Positions 15,567 through 23,502 of a stretch of DNA of 64,000 bases are shown here, one piece after another. The stretch lies in contig CAJTDX010000015.1 of assembly GCA_910575155.1 (NCBI GenBank), positions 1 through 64,000 on the forward strand, given 5' to 3'. Under the pieces are notes generated by a model, which worked only from the letters and a program-made list of their open reading frames with translations, was not told the origin of the DNA and did no database searches. How positions within the stretch are numbered: position 1 is the first letter of the stretch; each line of letters opens with the position of its first letter. A program made the position numbers and the translations under genes. This DNA is from Lachnospiraceae bacterium. GTDB lineage: Bacteria; Bacillota; Clostridia; Lachnospirales; Lachnospiraceae.

Positions 15567-16319
15567 ATGCAATACCATATAATGATCAAAAACCTATCTA
15601 AGTCTTACCAATCAAAGGGGACAGCAAAAACAGCTTTATCTGATGTTACCCTCAATATCCCGCAGGGCGAAATCTTTTGTATCATGGGTTCGTCCGGCAG
15701 CGGTAAGAGTACACTACTAAAGATTTTAGGGGGCATGGAAAAACCAACCTCCGGCACTGTCTACATCAATGGAGCTAATATGGCGGATTATGGTCAGCAG
15801 GATTATGACCGCCACCGCCAGATGACAGTCGGCTATGTGTTTCAGGACTTTAATCTGTTGGAAGGTCTGACATTGAAAGAGAATATAATTTTGCCACTGA
15901 CTTTGCAAAAACTGAGTGAAACAGAAATACAGAAAAAATATGCGGATACATTGCGGTGTGTGGATGTCGGTTATTGTGAAAGTAACTATCCGGAGCAGTC
16001 ATCGGGTGGCGAGCAGCAGAGGGCGGCAATCTGCCGGGCAATCATTAAATCCCCAAAGCTGATATTGGCAGACGAGCCGACAGGGAGCCTTGATCATGTA
16101 AATGCAAAAGCAATCTTAAGTACATTTATGGATATCAAAGAAAGAATGCAGACTACGATTGTCCTTGTCACCCACGATGCGGCTGTAGCCAGCTATTGTG
16201 ATACGGTTGTTTTTATTGAGAACGGCAGGGTATGCGATACTTTAAGAAAGGAAGAAACGGCACAGCCATTTTATGAAAGAATTGTGACGGTATCATCGAA
16301 AGTGAGGGGAGTCATTTGA
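15567..16319 (+). CDS. ABC transporter ATP-binding protein, BceA/MacB-like
   Basis: A 250-residue ATPase of the lipoprotein/peptide-resistance ABC class. The Walker [10 protein letters not shown] is at residues 41-49, the signature SSGGEQQR starts at 145, and the Walker [13 protein letters not shown] has D169-E170, followed by the H-loop VLVTHD. The class powers export or sensing of antimicrobial peptides together with a large FtsX-type permease, encoded next with a 3-4 base overlap. GGAGAGGTATAAAT precedes the ATG. The closest role is that of BceA, but the usual BceRS two-component genes are absent. Confidence 0.92.
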   Translation: MQYHIMIKNLSKSYQSKGTAKTALSDVTLNIPQGEIFCIMGSSGSGKSTLLKILGGMEKPTSGTVYINGANMADYGQQDYDRHRQMTVGYVFQDFNLLEGLTLKENIILPLTLQKLSETEIQKKYADTLRCVDVGYCESNYPEQSSGGEQQRAAICRAIIKSPKLILADEPTGSLDHVNAKAILSTFMDIKERMQTTIVLVTHDAAVASYCDTVVFIENGRVCDTLRKEETAQPFYERIVTVSSKVRGVI

Positions 16320-18193
16320 AAAAAATACTTCAAAGGGCAGTAAGGACAAAAGCGCATAGCAGTATGTATATTATGCTTACTATCTCGATAGCGATGTTCT
16401 TTGTTTACACAGGATTAGTCGGCAATTCACAGATGGTCAGTGTTATGGATTCTATTGAGTACACACTGCCAGTGTGGATGACTGCCCTGATCTGTATCCT
16501 TGCTGTATTCTCATTTGTTTATTATCGCTATTTATGTATTTACACCCTGGACGAAAAGATGAAAGACTATGGGATTCTGGTCAGTATGGGATATAACCAA
16601 AAGCGCATAAGTGAAGCCTTTCTGTGGATTATGGCAAAGTCAATGCTGCAGGCATTGCTGTGGGGCTTGTTGGCGGGGACCTTGATATATTTTATCATTC
16701 TGAATATTTTAAACCATGTCCTGGATATGGATTTTCATGCAGTTCCATTACAGGGGTATATTCTGGTGGGGGTAGTGTATGCAGCAGTTTATCTCATAAA
16801 TGCAGTCTCTTTGGGGAATCGTATGAATGGCTTGGAGATATCCGATATGCTGAACTATAAAAAGCTGGATAAAAGTATTGATTACCCCAACCTGTATCAG
16901 AACATTGGTTTTGCACTGTTGGCATTTGGGCTGCTATTGCTTACTTTCAAGGGAGAGTCTTATAATTTTGCATCAGCCCTTTTTCCCATGCTTTCTCTGA
17001 CGGCAAGCGCATACTGCCTCACAATGTCTTTTTCACACTGGTTTACCAAAATATTTATTCGTTCTACACCGAAGTACCACAGGAATTTATTTTACATCAG
17101 CCAGTTACGGACGAATTATAAAAAATACGCGAAATTATTGACTGGCTGTACTATCATTGTCATTTTTGGATTGCTTATGATGATCATTGATGTATCGTTG
17201 GCGACTGACGATGGAGACCATAGTTTTGAAATGCCTTATGATTTTGCGGTGTACATGGATGCAGTTGATGGTGATGATCTGAAAAATATAGAGGACTTTG
17301 AGTCACAGAAAGGTACATTATTAAAGGATACCCGTCTGGTCAGGATATTAGATGGTGCCATCCAGTGGGAAGGACAGGAATTTAGCCGCTTGGTTCATGT
17401 GATGCCCGAAAGCAGTTATTTTGATCTGACAGGAAAACACTTAGGATTACAAAATGGTGAAATTGTGGTTTTGAGCCAGATTGACCGAAACTGCTATGAT
17501 ATAGGCACTCAGGAAGAAAATGGAATGGAATGGGGCTTTCAGCCTCCCGGTCCTGTTCCCTTTTTGGTGGGCGGCAAAGTGTATACCAGGACTATTGTAA
17601 AGGAAATATGGGAGATTGTATATAACATTGAAGATCAGACACAGCGGGCTTATATCATTTCGGATGAAGATTATGAAGGTATTGTCAGCGAAGCCGGATA
17701 TGACCAGATGAAATATTTTATATCTGTATCCAGCCCTGACAGCCTGCCAACAGTGTATGAACGGCTGTGTGAGATCAGTCCGGTCATAACAGCAAAAGCA
17801 GCGAATCTTGAAACACAGGCGAAAAATAAACTTGTGGTATCTGTCCTTATTCTGCTGGCGGTCATGCTGCTGCTGTTTTCATTAGTGAGCCTGATTTTGT
17901 TACGCATAAATCAGGATATAAGTGAAGAAAAGAGAAAGTACAGCAACCTCTTTTCTGTCGGCTATACCTATGCCCAATTACAGGGAGAGATACGAAAAGA
18001 GATGGCTACGCTGTTTTTTGTCCCCCTTGTATTAGGTTCGTTTATTTCTATTATGTATGCACTGCTTGCGAGCAGCAGAACCAGCCTTCGGCAAGTCATA
18101 GTGACTTTTGGAGTGACGTTGCTATTCGCTGCAGTCCAATATGGCTTTTACAGGGTGGCAACAAGGACATTGGGCAGACAATATTTAAATTAG
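16316..18193 (+). CDS. FtsX-like ABC transporter permease, BceB-like
   Basis: A 625-residue membrane protein starting at TTG 16316, overlapping the ATPase stop. Hydrophobic segments are grouped as two near the N-terminus ([36 protein letters not shown]), further ones to residue 300, then a large extracellular domain (about 300-500), and three at the C-terminus ([53 protein letters not shown]). This is the BceB layout with a long loop for peptide binding. It should form the membrane part of the transporter with the preceding ATPase. Confidence 0.88.
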   Translation: MKKILQRAVRTKAHSSMYIMLTISIAMFFVYTGLVGNSQMVSVMDSIEYTLPVWMTALICILAVFSFVYYRYLCIYTLDEKMKDYGILVSMGYNQKRISEAFLWIMAKSMLQALLWGLLAGTLIYFIILNILNHVLDMDFHAVPLQGYILVGVVYAAVYLINAVSLGNRMNGLEISDMLNYKKLDKSIDYPNLYQNIGFALLAFGLLLLTFKGESYNFASALFPMLSLTASAYCLTMSFSHWFTKIFIRSTPKYHRNLFYISQLRTNYKKYAKLLTGCTIIVIFGLLMMIIDVSLATDDGDHSFEMPYDFAVYMDAVDGDDLKNIEDFESQKGTLLKDTRLVRILDGAIQWEGQEFSRLVHVMPESSYFDLTGKHLGLQNGEIVVLSQIDRNCYDIGTQEENGMEWGFQPPGPVPFLVGGKVYTRTIVKEIWEIVYNIEDQTQRAYIISDEDYEGIVSEAGYDQMKYFISVSSPDSLPTVYERLCEISPVITAKAANLETQAKNKLVVSVLILLAVMLLLFSLVSLILLRINQDISEEKRKYSNLFSVGYTYAQLQGEIRKEMATLFFVPLVLGSFISIMYALLASSRTSLRQVIVTFGVTLLFAAVQYGFYRVATRTLGRQYLN

Positions 18194-18209
18194 GGGAGGA
18201 CAGGATATT

Positions 18210-18677
18210 ATGAATTTTTCAGAAAAATTACTGACATTACGGAAAGCTAATGACATGACGCAGGAGCAGCTTGCTGAAAAACTTGATGTTTCGAGACAGT
18301 CCATATCAAAATGGGAAAGCGGGCAGGCAACCCCCGAACTGGAAAAAATAGTGGCAATGAGCGCGGTTTTTAATGTCACGACTGATTATCTGCTAAAGTC
18401 ATCGGAAATAGATGACTTGTCAGTAAAAACGGAAATGCTGGAAAAACAGCAGCAGATGATGCTTGGGCGGGAGCAAAAACAGCGGCAGGTTTTTAGCTGT
18501 ATCATGTATTCGGCTGCAGTATATCTGGTATTTTTTGCGGTATGTTTTGTTGAACGTTTTTTCTTTTTTGAATATGGCGTATTGGGCGGGAAAGAGATAC
18601 TTTTTGCAGAATTTCTTATAGCAACTGCCGTAGTGGTTTTTATATGTGTGAAGAAACTTGGCAAAAAACAGGAGTAG
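18210..18677 (+). CDS. XRE-family regulator with membrane segments
   Basis: A 155-residue protein. Residues 1-65 are an XRE helix-turn-helix ([20 protein letters not shown]). A short linker with a coiled coil ([17 protein letters not shown]) leads to two hydrophobic segments ([19 protein letters not shown] and [18 protein letters not shown]). Membrane-anchored XRE regulators of this type often sit beside ABC transporters, where they may sense transporter activity instead of a two-component system. It follows the permease by 16 bases with GGGGAGGACAGG as ribosome site, and a terminator follows at 18793. Confidence 0.88.
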   Translation: MNFSEKLLTLRKANDMTQEQLAEKLDVSRQSISKWESGQATPELEKIVAMSAVFNVTTDYLLKSSEIDDLSVKTEMLEKQQQMMLGREQKQRQVFSCIMYSAAVYLVFFAVCFVERFFFFEYGVLGGKEILFAEFLIATAVVVFICVKKLGKKQE

Positions 18678-18792
18678 AAGTTTGACAAAAGATAAATGTT
18701 GGCGATGGTGTCAATGGTGTCAATGGAGTGGAAATTCAGGGTAGTTCTGGCAAAGAAACTATGAGAAAAACCAATAATACACAAAGGATAGA

Positions 18793-18826
18793 GGGAACCG
18801 GCAGAGGCAGGCTGGTTCCCTTGTTA
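18793..18826 (+). terminator. terminator at the end of the transporter operon
   Basis: GGGAACCGGC pairs with GCTGGTTCCC (18793-18820), followed by TTGTT. It lies at the change from the AT-rich island to the GC-richer prophage. A short tandem ATGGTGTCA repeat lies about 90 bases before it, near 18704. Confidence 0.65.
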
Positions 18827-18906
18827 CATATCAGTGTGGGGAGGCGGTGGTGGAAGCTATAAAATAAGGCCGGTTACTGGTCTGAATGTAAAGGAGGCGG
18901 TGGCAG

Positions 18907-19089
18907 ATGGAAGTGATCAGATGCCCCAACCCCAAATGCAGGCGGCGTATTTTGGACGATGAGGGGACGGAGACGGAGTGGACCGTCCTGGAGATCAAAT
19001 GCCAGCACTGCGGAAAACTGGTAAGGCTGTATTGCGGGCCGGACGGGATTGAAGCGGGTATATACGGGAGGAAAAAACGGCGGAGGTGA
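18907..19089 (+). CDS. small double zinc-ribbon protein, Com-like (60 aa)
   Basis: A 60-residue protein with two cysteine pairs: CPNPKC near residue 6 and CQHC near residue 32, the spacing of a single zinc ribbon. The C-terminal RKKRRR tail is basic and suits nucleic-acid binding. The layout resembles the Com translational activator of phage Mu and related small phage zinc fingers. AAAGGAGGCGGTGGCAG precedes the ATG. It is the first gene after the transporter operon and probably marks the left edge of the prophage. Confidence 0.6.
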   Translation: MEVIRCPNPKCRRRILDDEGTETEWTVLEIKCQHCGKLVRLYCGPDGIEAGIYGRKKRRR

Positions 19090-19247
19090 TTCTGCTGTTT
19101 TTTTTGCATAAATGATTAAGGCAGCGCTTTCCGGGCCATACTGGTAACAGGCAATGGAAATTTATGGAAATTTCCACCGATGGGACATTTTATGCAGGAT
19201 GCATAACATGGCTTTGTCATCCAAAACAGGCTGTGGAGGTATACGGT

Positions 19248-19400
19248 ATGTGTATGGTCAGATGTCCCGCTTGCAAAGGACGGATCTGCGATTTAATTGC
19301 CACCGCAGGAGGGCGCGTAGTGTTAAAGGTAAGGTGCCCTGAATGCGGGAGGATAGTCAAATTGGAATGGCTACTACAGGTCACGGAGACAGTTAAATAA
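19248..19400 (+). CDS. small zinc-ribbon protein, Com-like (50 aa)
   Basis: A 50-residue protein starting at 19248, chosen because GGAGGT lies 7 bases upstream. The cysteine pairs are CPAC and CPEC, separated by a short hydrophobic strand (DLIATAGGRVVLKV), matching the neighbour at 18907 and Mu Com. The second pair is followed by GRIVKLEW, typical of the zinc ribbon end. The two genes are probably diverged paralogues. Confidence 0.6.
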   Translation: MCMVRCPACKGRICDLIATAGGRVVLKVRCPECGRIVKLEWLLQVTETVK

Positions 19401-19444
19401 AACTTACTACCGAGCGAGTGGGACCAGGGGACATCGAGTCACGA

Positions 19445-19498
19445 ATGGCCGGAGTGAAGCTAGAGACAATGAGCCTTAGCTTACTCCGGCCATTTTTC
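19445..19498 (+). terminator. strong terminator
   Basis: ATGGCCGGAGTGAAGCT pairs with AGCTTACTCCGGCCAT with one bulge, followed by TTTTT. It ends the zinc-ribbon transcription unit. Confidence 0.85.
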
Positions 19499-19528
19499 CG
19501 TTTTAAATCAATTTCATATCAAAAATAG

Positions 19529-19572
19529 AAGCGTTTCTGGCTTTACGAAGGCGTAAAGAAAGGAACGCTTTT
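19529..19572 (+). promoter_or_regulatory. hairpin enclosing a ribosome binding site
   Basis: AAGCGTT (19529-19535) pairs with AACGCTT (19564-19570), and CTTTACG (19541-19547) pairs with CGTAAAG (19552-19558). The AAAGGA ribosome site lies in the 3' side of this structure, right before the ATG at 19573, so folding would limit translation. Confidence 0.5.
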
Positions 19573-19944
19573 ATGTCTGAAAAAATCATCAGGATCAAGT
19601 CAGGAAACGAAGAATTCACAATGAGTGTTACAGAAGAGTCCTATGAGGCGTGGAAAGATAGTGCCTCGGAGGAAGCGGGCATGGCACGAGCAGGGAGCTG
19701 GCTCCCTGCACCCATGGCCGAATATCATATTTTTTCTGTATATACAGCAGCCTCAAGGGGGACTGCGGAATTTTTTTATTCGACACATTTCTATCTCTTT
19801 TCCCAACAGATTACAAAAGGATACAATGTTTTTATGACAGGCGCACCTGGAATTCTTCGGGTGCGCTTTTTTTGCGCTTTCGGCTGTAGGCATCAGCCGC
19901 CGTTCAGGGGCCGTGCGCCCCCTCTGGTCTTGAAAATTGTTTAA
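19573..19944 (+). CDS. doubtful or truncated early gene
   Basis: The first 27 residues (MSEKIIRIKSGNEEFTMSVT, then EESYEAW) look like a genuine protein start. The remainder is low in protein character, contains a perfect GCAGGGAGC/GCTCCCTGC palindrome near 19690-19712 and runs through a terminator at 19841-19873. The likely reading is a real short or broken leader gene whose frame stays open by chance. No family is recognised. Confidence 0.35.
   Translation: MSEKIIRIKSGNEEFTMSVTEESYEAWKDSASEEAGMARAGSWLPAPMAEYHIFSVYTAASRGTAEFFYSTHFYLFSQQITKGYNVFMTGAPGILRVRFFCAFGCRHQPPFRGRAPPLVLKIV
19841..19873 (+). terminator. terminator before the sigma-like gene
   Basis: GCGCACC (19841-19847) pairs with GGTGCGC (19860-19866) and is followed by seven T residues. 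It lies 100 bases before the sigma-like gene. Confidence 0.8.
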
Positions 19945-19973
19945 CCAAATTTCAAGAACTGGAGGGAATCTGA

Positions 19974-20360
19974 ATGAAAATTAAATATGAATTTGCGGAT
20001 GGGACTGTATCAGAGGTTGAGGTGGAGGAATCCATCGGTGCCGTCATCATTGAAGACAGGCGGCTGGAGGACAACCTTTCCCGCAGGGAACGTTACCACT
20101 GTTATTCGCTGGATGCAGCGCAGTTTGTGGGAGAGGAATATGCTGACAGGGAAACACCGGAAACGAAGATGGAGCGTGAAATGGAAACGGAGCATATCGC
20201 CCAGGCATTGGACGGGCTGTCGGAAGTGCAGCGCAGGCGGATTCTGATGCTGGCGGGCGGTATGTCCGTCAACGAGATTGCGCGTAAGGAAGGCGTGCAT
20301 CACAGCGTGGTCTCAGAAACGATATCTGCGGCCCGGAAAAAATTTAAAAAGTTTTTCTAA
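19974..20360 (+). CDS. sigma-70 region 4-like phage regulator
   Basis: A 128-residue protein. The C-terminal third is a sigma region 4 helix-turn-helix (IAQALDGLSEVQRRRILMLA, then GGMSVNEIARKEGVHHSVVS), which would contact a -35 element. The N-terminal part (KIKYEFADGTVSEVEVEESI) is a small domain typical of these prophage proteins; region 2 is missing or unrecognisable, so it may need the host sigma or act as a partial sigma factor. GGAGGGAATCTGA precedes the ATG. An ECF-type promoter box follows immediately at 20365. It is the probable early switch gene of the prophage. Confidence 0.8.
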   Translation: MKIKYEFADGTVSEVEVEESIGAVIIEDRRLEDNLSRRERYHCYSLDAAQFVGEEYADRETPETKMEREMETEHIAQALDGLSEVQRRRILMLAGGMSVNEIARKEGVHHSVVSETISAARKKFKKFF

Positions 20361-20364
20361 AAAC

Positions 20365-20401
20365 ACCCCGCCGAACACCCCTCAAAATCTCCGTATAGTG
20401 A
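20365..20401 (+). promoter_or_regulatory. ECF-type promoter box, copy 1
   Basis: ACCCCGCCGAAC at 20365-20376, a variable stretch, and AAATCTCCGTATAGTGA ending at 20401. GAAC to CGTA spacing is 15 bases. The same two blocks with the same spacing occur at 60527-60563. GAAC/CGTA is the usual -35/-10 language of ECF sigma factors; this copy would drive the early replication operon. Confidence 0.65.
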
Positions 20402-20444
20402 AGGGCATGAAAACAGCCGCCCTTCGGAAATGGAGGTCATGGGC

Positions 20445-20663
20445 ATGGAACACACATTGAGGATCAGTGTTTCAAAGGAGCCGGCATCCGGCGGGATCGT
20501 GAGCTGCCGCCATATCTCCGTGAGGGAGCGTTTCCTGCGCTTCCTCCTTGGGGAGAAGCGGAGGGTGACAATCATCGTTCCGGGCGATTCCGTCCGGGAG
20601 CTGGCAGTGAGTGAAGTCATGGAAGGAGGAAACGTACATGGGAAAAGTGAAGTTACTGCTTGA
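20445..20663 (+). CDS. conserved phage hypothetical protein (72 aa)
   Basis: Not recognised beyond being a common early gene of Clostridia prophages. The start at 20445 is preferred because GGAGG lies 8 bases upstream. It has a beta-strand-rich start (EHTLRISVSKEP), a CRHISVRERFLRFLLGEK helix and the strand VTIIVPGDSVRELAV. It overlaps the next gene by 26 bases. Confidence 0.7.
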   Translation: MEHTLRISVSKEPASGGIVSCRHISVRERFLRFLLGEKRRVTIIVPGDSVRELAVSEVMEGGNVHGKSEVTA

Positions 20664-21006
20664 CGTCATAGGGGACCTGCGTTCCCTTGCCGACAGCTTA
20701 CAGGCTGTTGCGGATGCAGTGGCGGACAACGGTGCCGCGGAAGCAGGGAGGACAGATACAAAGGAGCCGGAAAAAGCGGGAAAGGCCGGGAAGGCGGCAA
20801 AGAAAGAGGAAAAGCCTGTGGCAAAGCAGGAGCCGGAGGAGAAGCCGCTGACGCTGGAGGAAGTCCGCGCGGTGCTGGCGGAGAAGTCCCGCGCAGGACA
20901 CACGGAGGAAGTGCGGGAACTGCTGAATAAGCATGGCGCAGATAAGCTGTCGGAGATCGACCCGGCGGAGTATGCGGCGCTGCTTGCGGAAGCGGAGGTG
21001 CTGTGA
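20638..21006 (+). CDS. conserved early phage protein (rrp5-like annotation group)
   Basis: A 122-residue protein with a helical N-terminus (LLLDVIGDLRSLADSLQAVA), a lysine/glutamate/alanine-rich linker (residues about 35-75), and a C-terminal helical domain (LTLEEVRAVLAEKSRAGHTE, then LLNKHGADKLSEIDPAEY). Prophage copies are often labelled rRNA biogenesis protein Rrp5, a name with little support. The C-terminal pattern resembles small DNA-binding domains found beside phage recombination genes. GGAAGGAGGAAACGTAC precedes the ATG. Confidence 0.7.
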   Translation: MGKVKLLLDVIGDLRSLADSLQAVADAVADNGAAEAGRTDTKEPEKAGKAGKAAKKEEKPVAKQEPEEKPLTLEEVRAVLAEKSRAGHTEEVRELLNKHGADKLSEIDPAEYAALLAEAEVL

Positions 21007-22127
21007 TGGGGAGACACGCTTTACTTTCCGCATCCTCCAGCCACCGGTGGCTTGCCTGCCCGCCGTCAGCAAGGCTCTGCGAGAATTACGAGGATACGGG
21101 CAGCGAATACGCGCAGCAGGGCACCGACGCCCACAGCCTGTGCGAACACAAGCTGAAGCTGTCCCTCGGCATGGAAACCGAAGACCCGACGGAGGGGCTT
21201 TCCTTCTACGATGAGGAGATGGAGGAATGCGCCTGTGGGTATGCGGAGTATGTCCTCTCGCTTGTTGAGGAGGCCAGGAAGTTCTGTAAAGACCCTGTCG
21301 TGCTGATTGAGCAGCGGCTGGATTTCTCCCGGTATGTGGAAGAGGGCTTCGGCACGGGGGACTGCGTGATCATCGCAGACGGGACGCTGTATATCATCGA
21401 CTACAAGCACGGCAAGGGCGTGGAGGTTTCCGCCGAGGGGAACCCGCAGATGATGCTGTATGCCCTGGGCGCGCTGGAGCTGTTTGACGGCATTTATGAC
21501 ATTGATGCCGTCCACATGGCGATCTACCAGCCGCGCCGGGAGAATGTCAGCGTGTATGCCATGGCGAAGGATGACCTTCTTAAATGGGCGGAGGGAGAGC
21601 TTGCTGAGAAGGCGAAGCTGGCCTATGCCGGGGAGGGCGAGTTCTGTGCGGGGGAACACTGCCGGTTCTGCAAGGCGAAGGCGGTCTGCAGGAAACGGGC
21701 GGAGTACAACCTGGAACTTGCCAAATATGATTTTGAGATGCCCGCCACGCTGGAGGATGACGAGATTGCGGCGATCCTCGTGAAAGCGGATGAGCTGGCG
21801 GCATGGGCGGCGGATGTGAAAGAGTTTGCATTGCAGCAGGCGTTAAGCGGCGTGAAGTATGCCGGGTTCAAGGTTGTGGCCGGAAGGTCCAACCGGAAAT
21901 ATACGGATGAGGATGCCGTGGCGGATACCGTGAAGAAGGCGGGCTTTGACCCGTATGAGCCGAAGCTCCTTGGAATTACAGCCATGGAGAAGCTGCTCGG
22001 AAAGAAGAAGTTTGCAGAGATTTTGAAGGGCCTTGTGGAGAAGCCGCAGGGCAAGCCTGCGTTAGTCCCGGAGAGCGACAAGAGGTCGGAGATGAACACG
22101 GCGCAGGAAGATTTCAAGGAAGATTAG
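21006..22127 (+). CDS. DUF2800 protein, PD-(D/E)XK nuclease
   Basis: A 373-residue RecB/Cas4-like nuclease of the DUF2800 family. The catalytic core reads GTGDCVIIADGTLYIIDYKHGKG, with D and the DYK motif taking the D and E/DxK roles. The cysteines of CRFCKAKAVCR together with an upstream cysteine resemble the 4Fe-4S cluster of Cas4/AddB-type nucleases. It would process DNA ends during phage replication or recombination with the DUF2815 protein encoded next. It overlaps the previous stop by one base, with GGAGGTG as ribosome site. Confidence 0.85.
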   Translation: MGRHALLSASSSHRWLACPPSARLCENYEDTGSEYAQQGTDAHSLCEHKLKLSLGMETEDPTEGLSFYDEEMEECACGYAEYVLSLVEEARKFCKDPVVLIEQRLDFSRYVEEGFGTGDCVIIADGTLYIIDYKHGKGVEVSAEGNPQMMLYALGALELFDGIYDIDAVHMAIYQPRRENVSVYAMAKDDLLKWAEGELAEKAKLAYAGEGEFCAGEHCRFCKAKAVCRKRAEYNLELAKYDFEMPATLEDDEIAAILVKADELAAWAADVKEFALQQALSGVKYAGFKVVAGRSNRKYTDEDAVADTVKKAGFDPYEPKLLGITAMEKLLGKKKFAEILKGLVEKPQGKPALVPESDKRSEMNTAQEDFKED

Positions 22128-22143
22128 TCAGGAGGAAAATCAT

Positions 22144-22710
22144 ATGTCAAACACAGCCAATAATCCAACGAAAGTGATCACGGGACCGAACACCCGGTGG
22201 AGCTATGCAAATGTGTGGACCCCAAAGGCAATTAACGGAGGTGAGCCAAAATACTCTGTATCGCTCATCATCCCGAAATCTGACAAAAAGACCATTGCAA
22301 AAATCGAGGCTGCGATTGAAGCGGCCTACCATGAGGGCGAGGCGAAGCTGAAGGGGAATGGCAGGAGCGTCCCTGCGCTTTCCGTGCTGAAGACCCCGCT
22401 GCGTGACGGGGATACGGAGCGCCCGGATGATGAGGCTTATGCGGATTCTTATTTCGTCAATGCCAACAGCACCACGGCTCCCGGCATCGTGGATGCGGAC
22501 CGCCAGCCGATTATTGATACGTCCGAGGTGTACAGCGGTGTATACGGCAGGGCGAGCATCAATTTCTATGCGTTCAATTCCAACGGGAATAAGGGTATCG
22601 CCTGCGGGCTGAACAATTTACAGAAGATCCGTGACGGGGAGCCTTTGGGCGGGAAGTCCCGTGCGGAGGATGACTTTGCGGATGCGGACGAGGAAGATTT
22701 CCTGTCATAA
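22144..22710 (+). CDS. DUF2815 single-stranded DNA-binding protein
   Basis: A 188-residue protein of the DUF2815 family, related to the T7 gp2.5-like OB-fold ssDNA-binding proteins. Family blocks are ITGPNTRWSYANVWTPKAIN near the N-terminus, KYSVSLIIPKSD, and VYSGVYGRASINFYAFN. The acidic C-terminal tail (DDFADADEEDFLS) is what ssDNA-binding proteins use to recruit partners. It is 16 bases after the DUF2800 gene and shares its role in replication and recombination. Confidence 0.88.
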   Translation: MSNTANNPTKVITGPNTRWSYANVWTPKAINGGEPKYSVSLIIPKSDKKTIAKIEAAIEAAYHEGEAKLKGNGRSVPALSVLKTPLRDGDTERPDDEAYADSYFVNANSTTAPGIVDADRQPIIDTSEVYSGVYGRASINFYAFNSNGNKGIACGLNNLQKIRDGEPLGGKSRAEDDFADADEEDFLS

Positions 22711-22803
22711 CCAGAGAAACGGAAACTCAGCTGCCGGGTGGCGGGGAGAGGGCGTCTGTCTTTTCCCTGCCGCCCTTAAGGCGGTGAAAGGAGCTGGTGG
22801 AAA

Positions 22804-23502
22804 ATGAATGTGACAAGAAATATATATTTTGTGCATGACAGCGGGGAGGCTGAACTGAAATGTGGTGATACCATAATTCTGCTTGATGCGGAAGACGTGG
22901 ATTTAGTGTCTTCATATCAATGGGCTATTGGGATACATGGTTATGCGGCAAGCGGCGCAGGAAAAAGACAGATTCTTCTTCACAGGCTGATTGCAGGTGC
23001 AAAAGGCCATGATTTTGTTGACCATGCTAATCGCAATAAACTTGATAACAGGAAAATGAATCTGCGTATCTGCACGTGTCAGCAGAACCAGTTTAACAAG
23101 GGTGCGTTGTCAAATAACCAAAGCGGATATAAGGGAGTCTGCAAGGTCAGGACCGGTAATTGGCAGGCGCAGATAAATTATTGCGGAAGGGCTGTTTACC
23201 TTGGATGTTATGAGGATGCGTTGTCTGCCGCCGCCGCTTATGATAATGCTGCAAAAAGCCTATTCGGGGAGTATGCATTCCTGAATCTGCCGGATGCAGA
23301 AGGGGCGGAAATTGTACAGAAAGATATCACGCGTAAATTTAAGTTGAGCCGGGAGCAGGTTGGGGATATACGGTTTCTTTACAGCCAGGGCATGACAATT
23401 AGTGAGCTGTCCGTGATGTTCAGGCATTCATACACATCTATTAGCCGTATTGTCAGGAATAAGACTTTCAAGCCGGATAGTAAGGAGGCTGCCAGTGAAT
23501 GA
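22804..23502 (+). CDS. HNH homing endonuclease with AP2 domain
   Basis: A 232-residue free-standing homing endonuclease. The HNH part has HRLIAGAKGHDFVDHANRNK then LDNRKMNLRICT. The AP2/ERF DNA-binding domain follows (SGYKGVCKVRTGNWQAQINY, then GRAVYLGCYEDALSAAAAYD). A C-terminal resolvase-like helix-turn-helix (MTISELSVMFRHSYTSISRI) adds specificity. It is wedged between the ssDNA-binding and polymerase genes and its end overlaps the polymerase start, so it is a selfish insertion that leaves the operon intact. Its lower GC than its neighbours fits recent arrival. Confidence 0.88.
   Translation: MNVTRNIYFVHDSGEAELKCGDTIILLDAEDVDLVSSYQWAIGIHGYAASGAGKRQILLHRLIAGAKGHDFVDHANRNKLDNRKMNLRICTCQQNQFNKGALSNNQSGYKGVCKVRTGNWQAQINYCGRAVYLGCYEDALSAAAAYDNAAKSLFGEYAFLNLPDAEGAEIVQKDITRKFKLSREQVGDIRFLYSQGMTISELSVMFRHSYTSISRIVRNKTFKPDSKEAASE

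Noticed and set aside
18704-18734. Left attachment site at the ATGGTGTCA tandem repeat
   Set aside because: The matching right site is outside the window, so nothing supports it beyond position.
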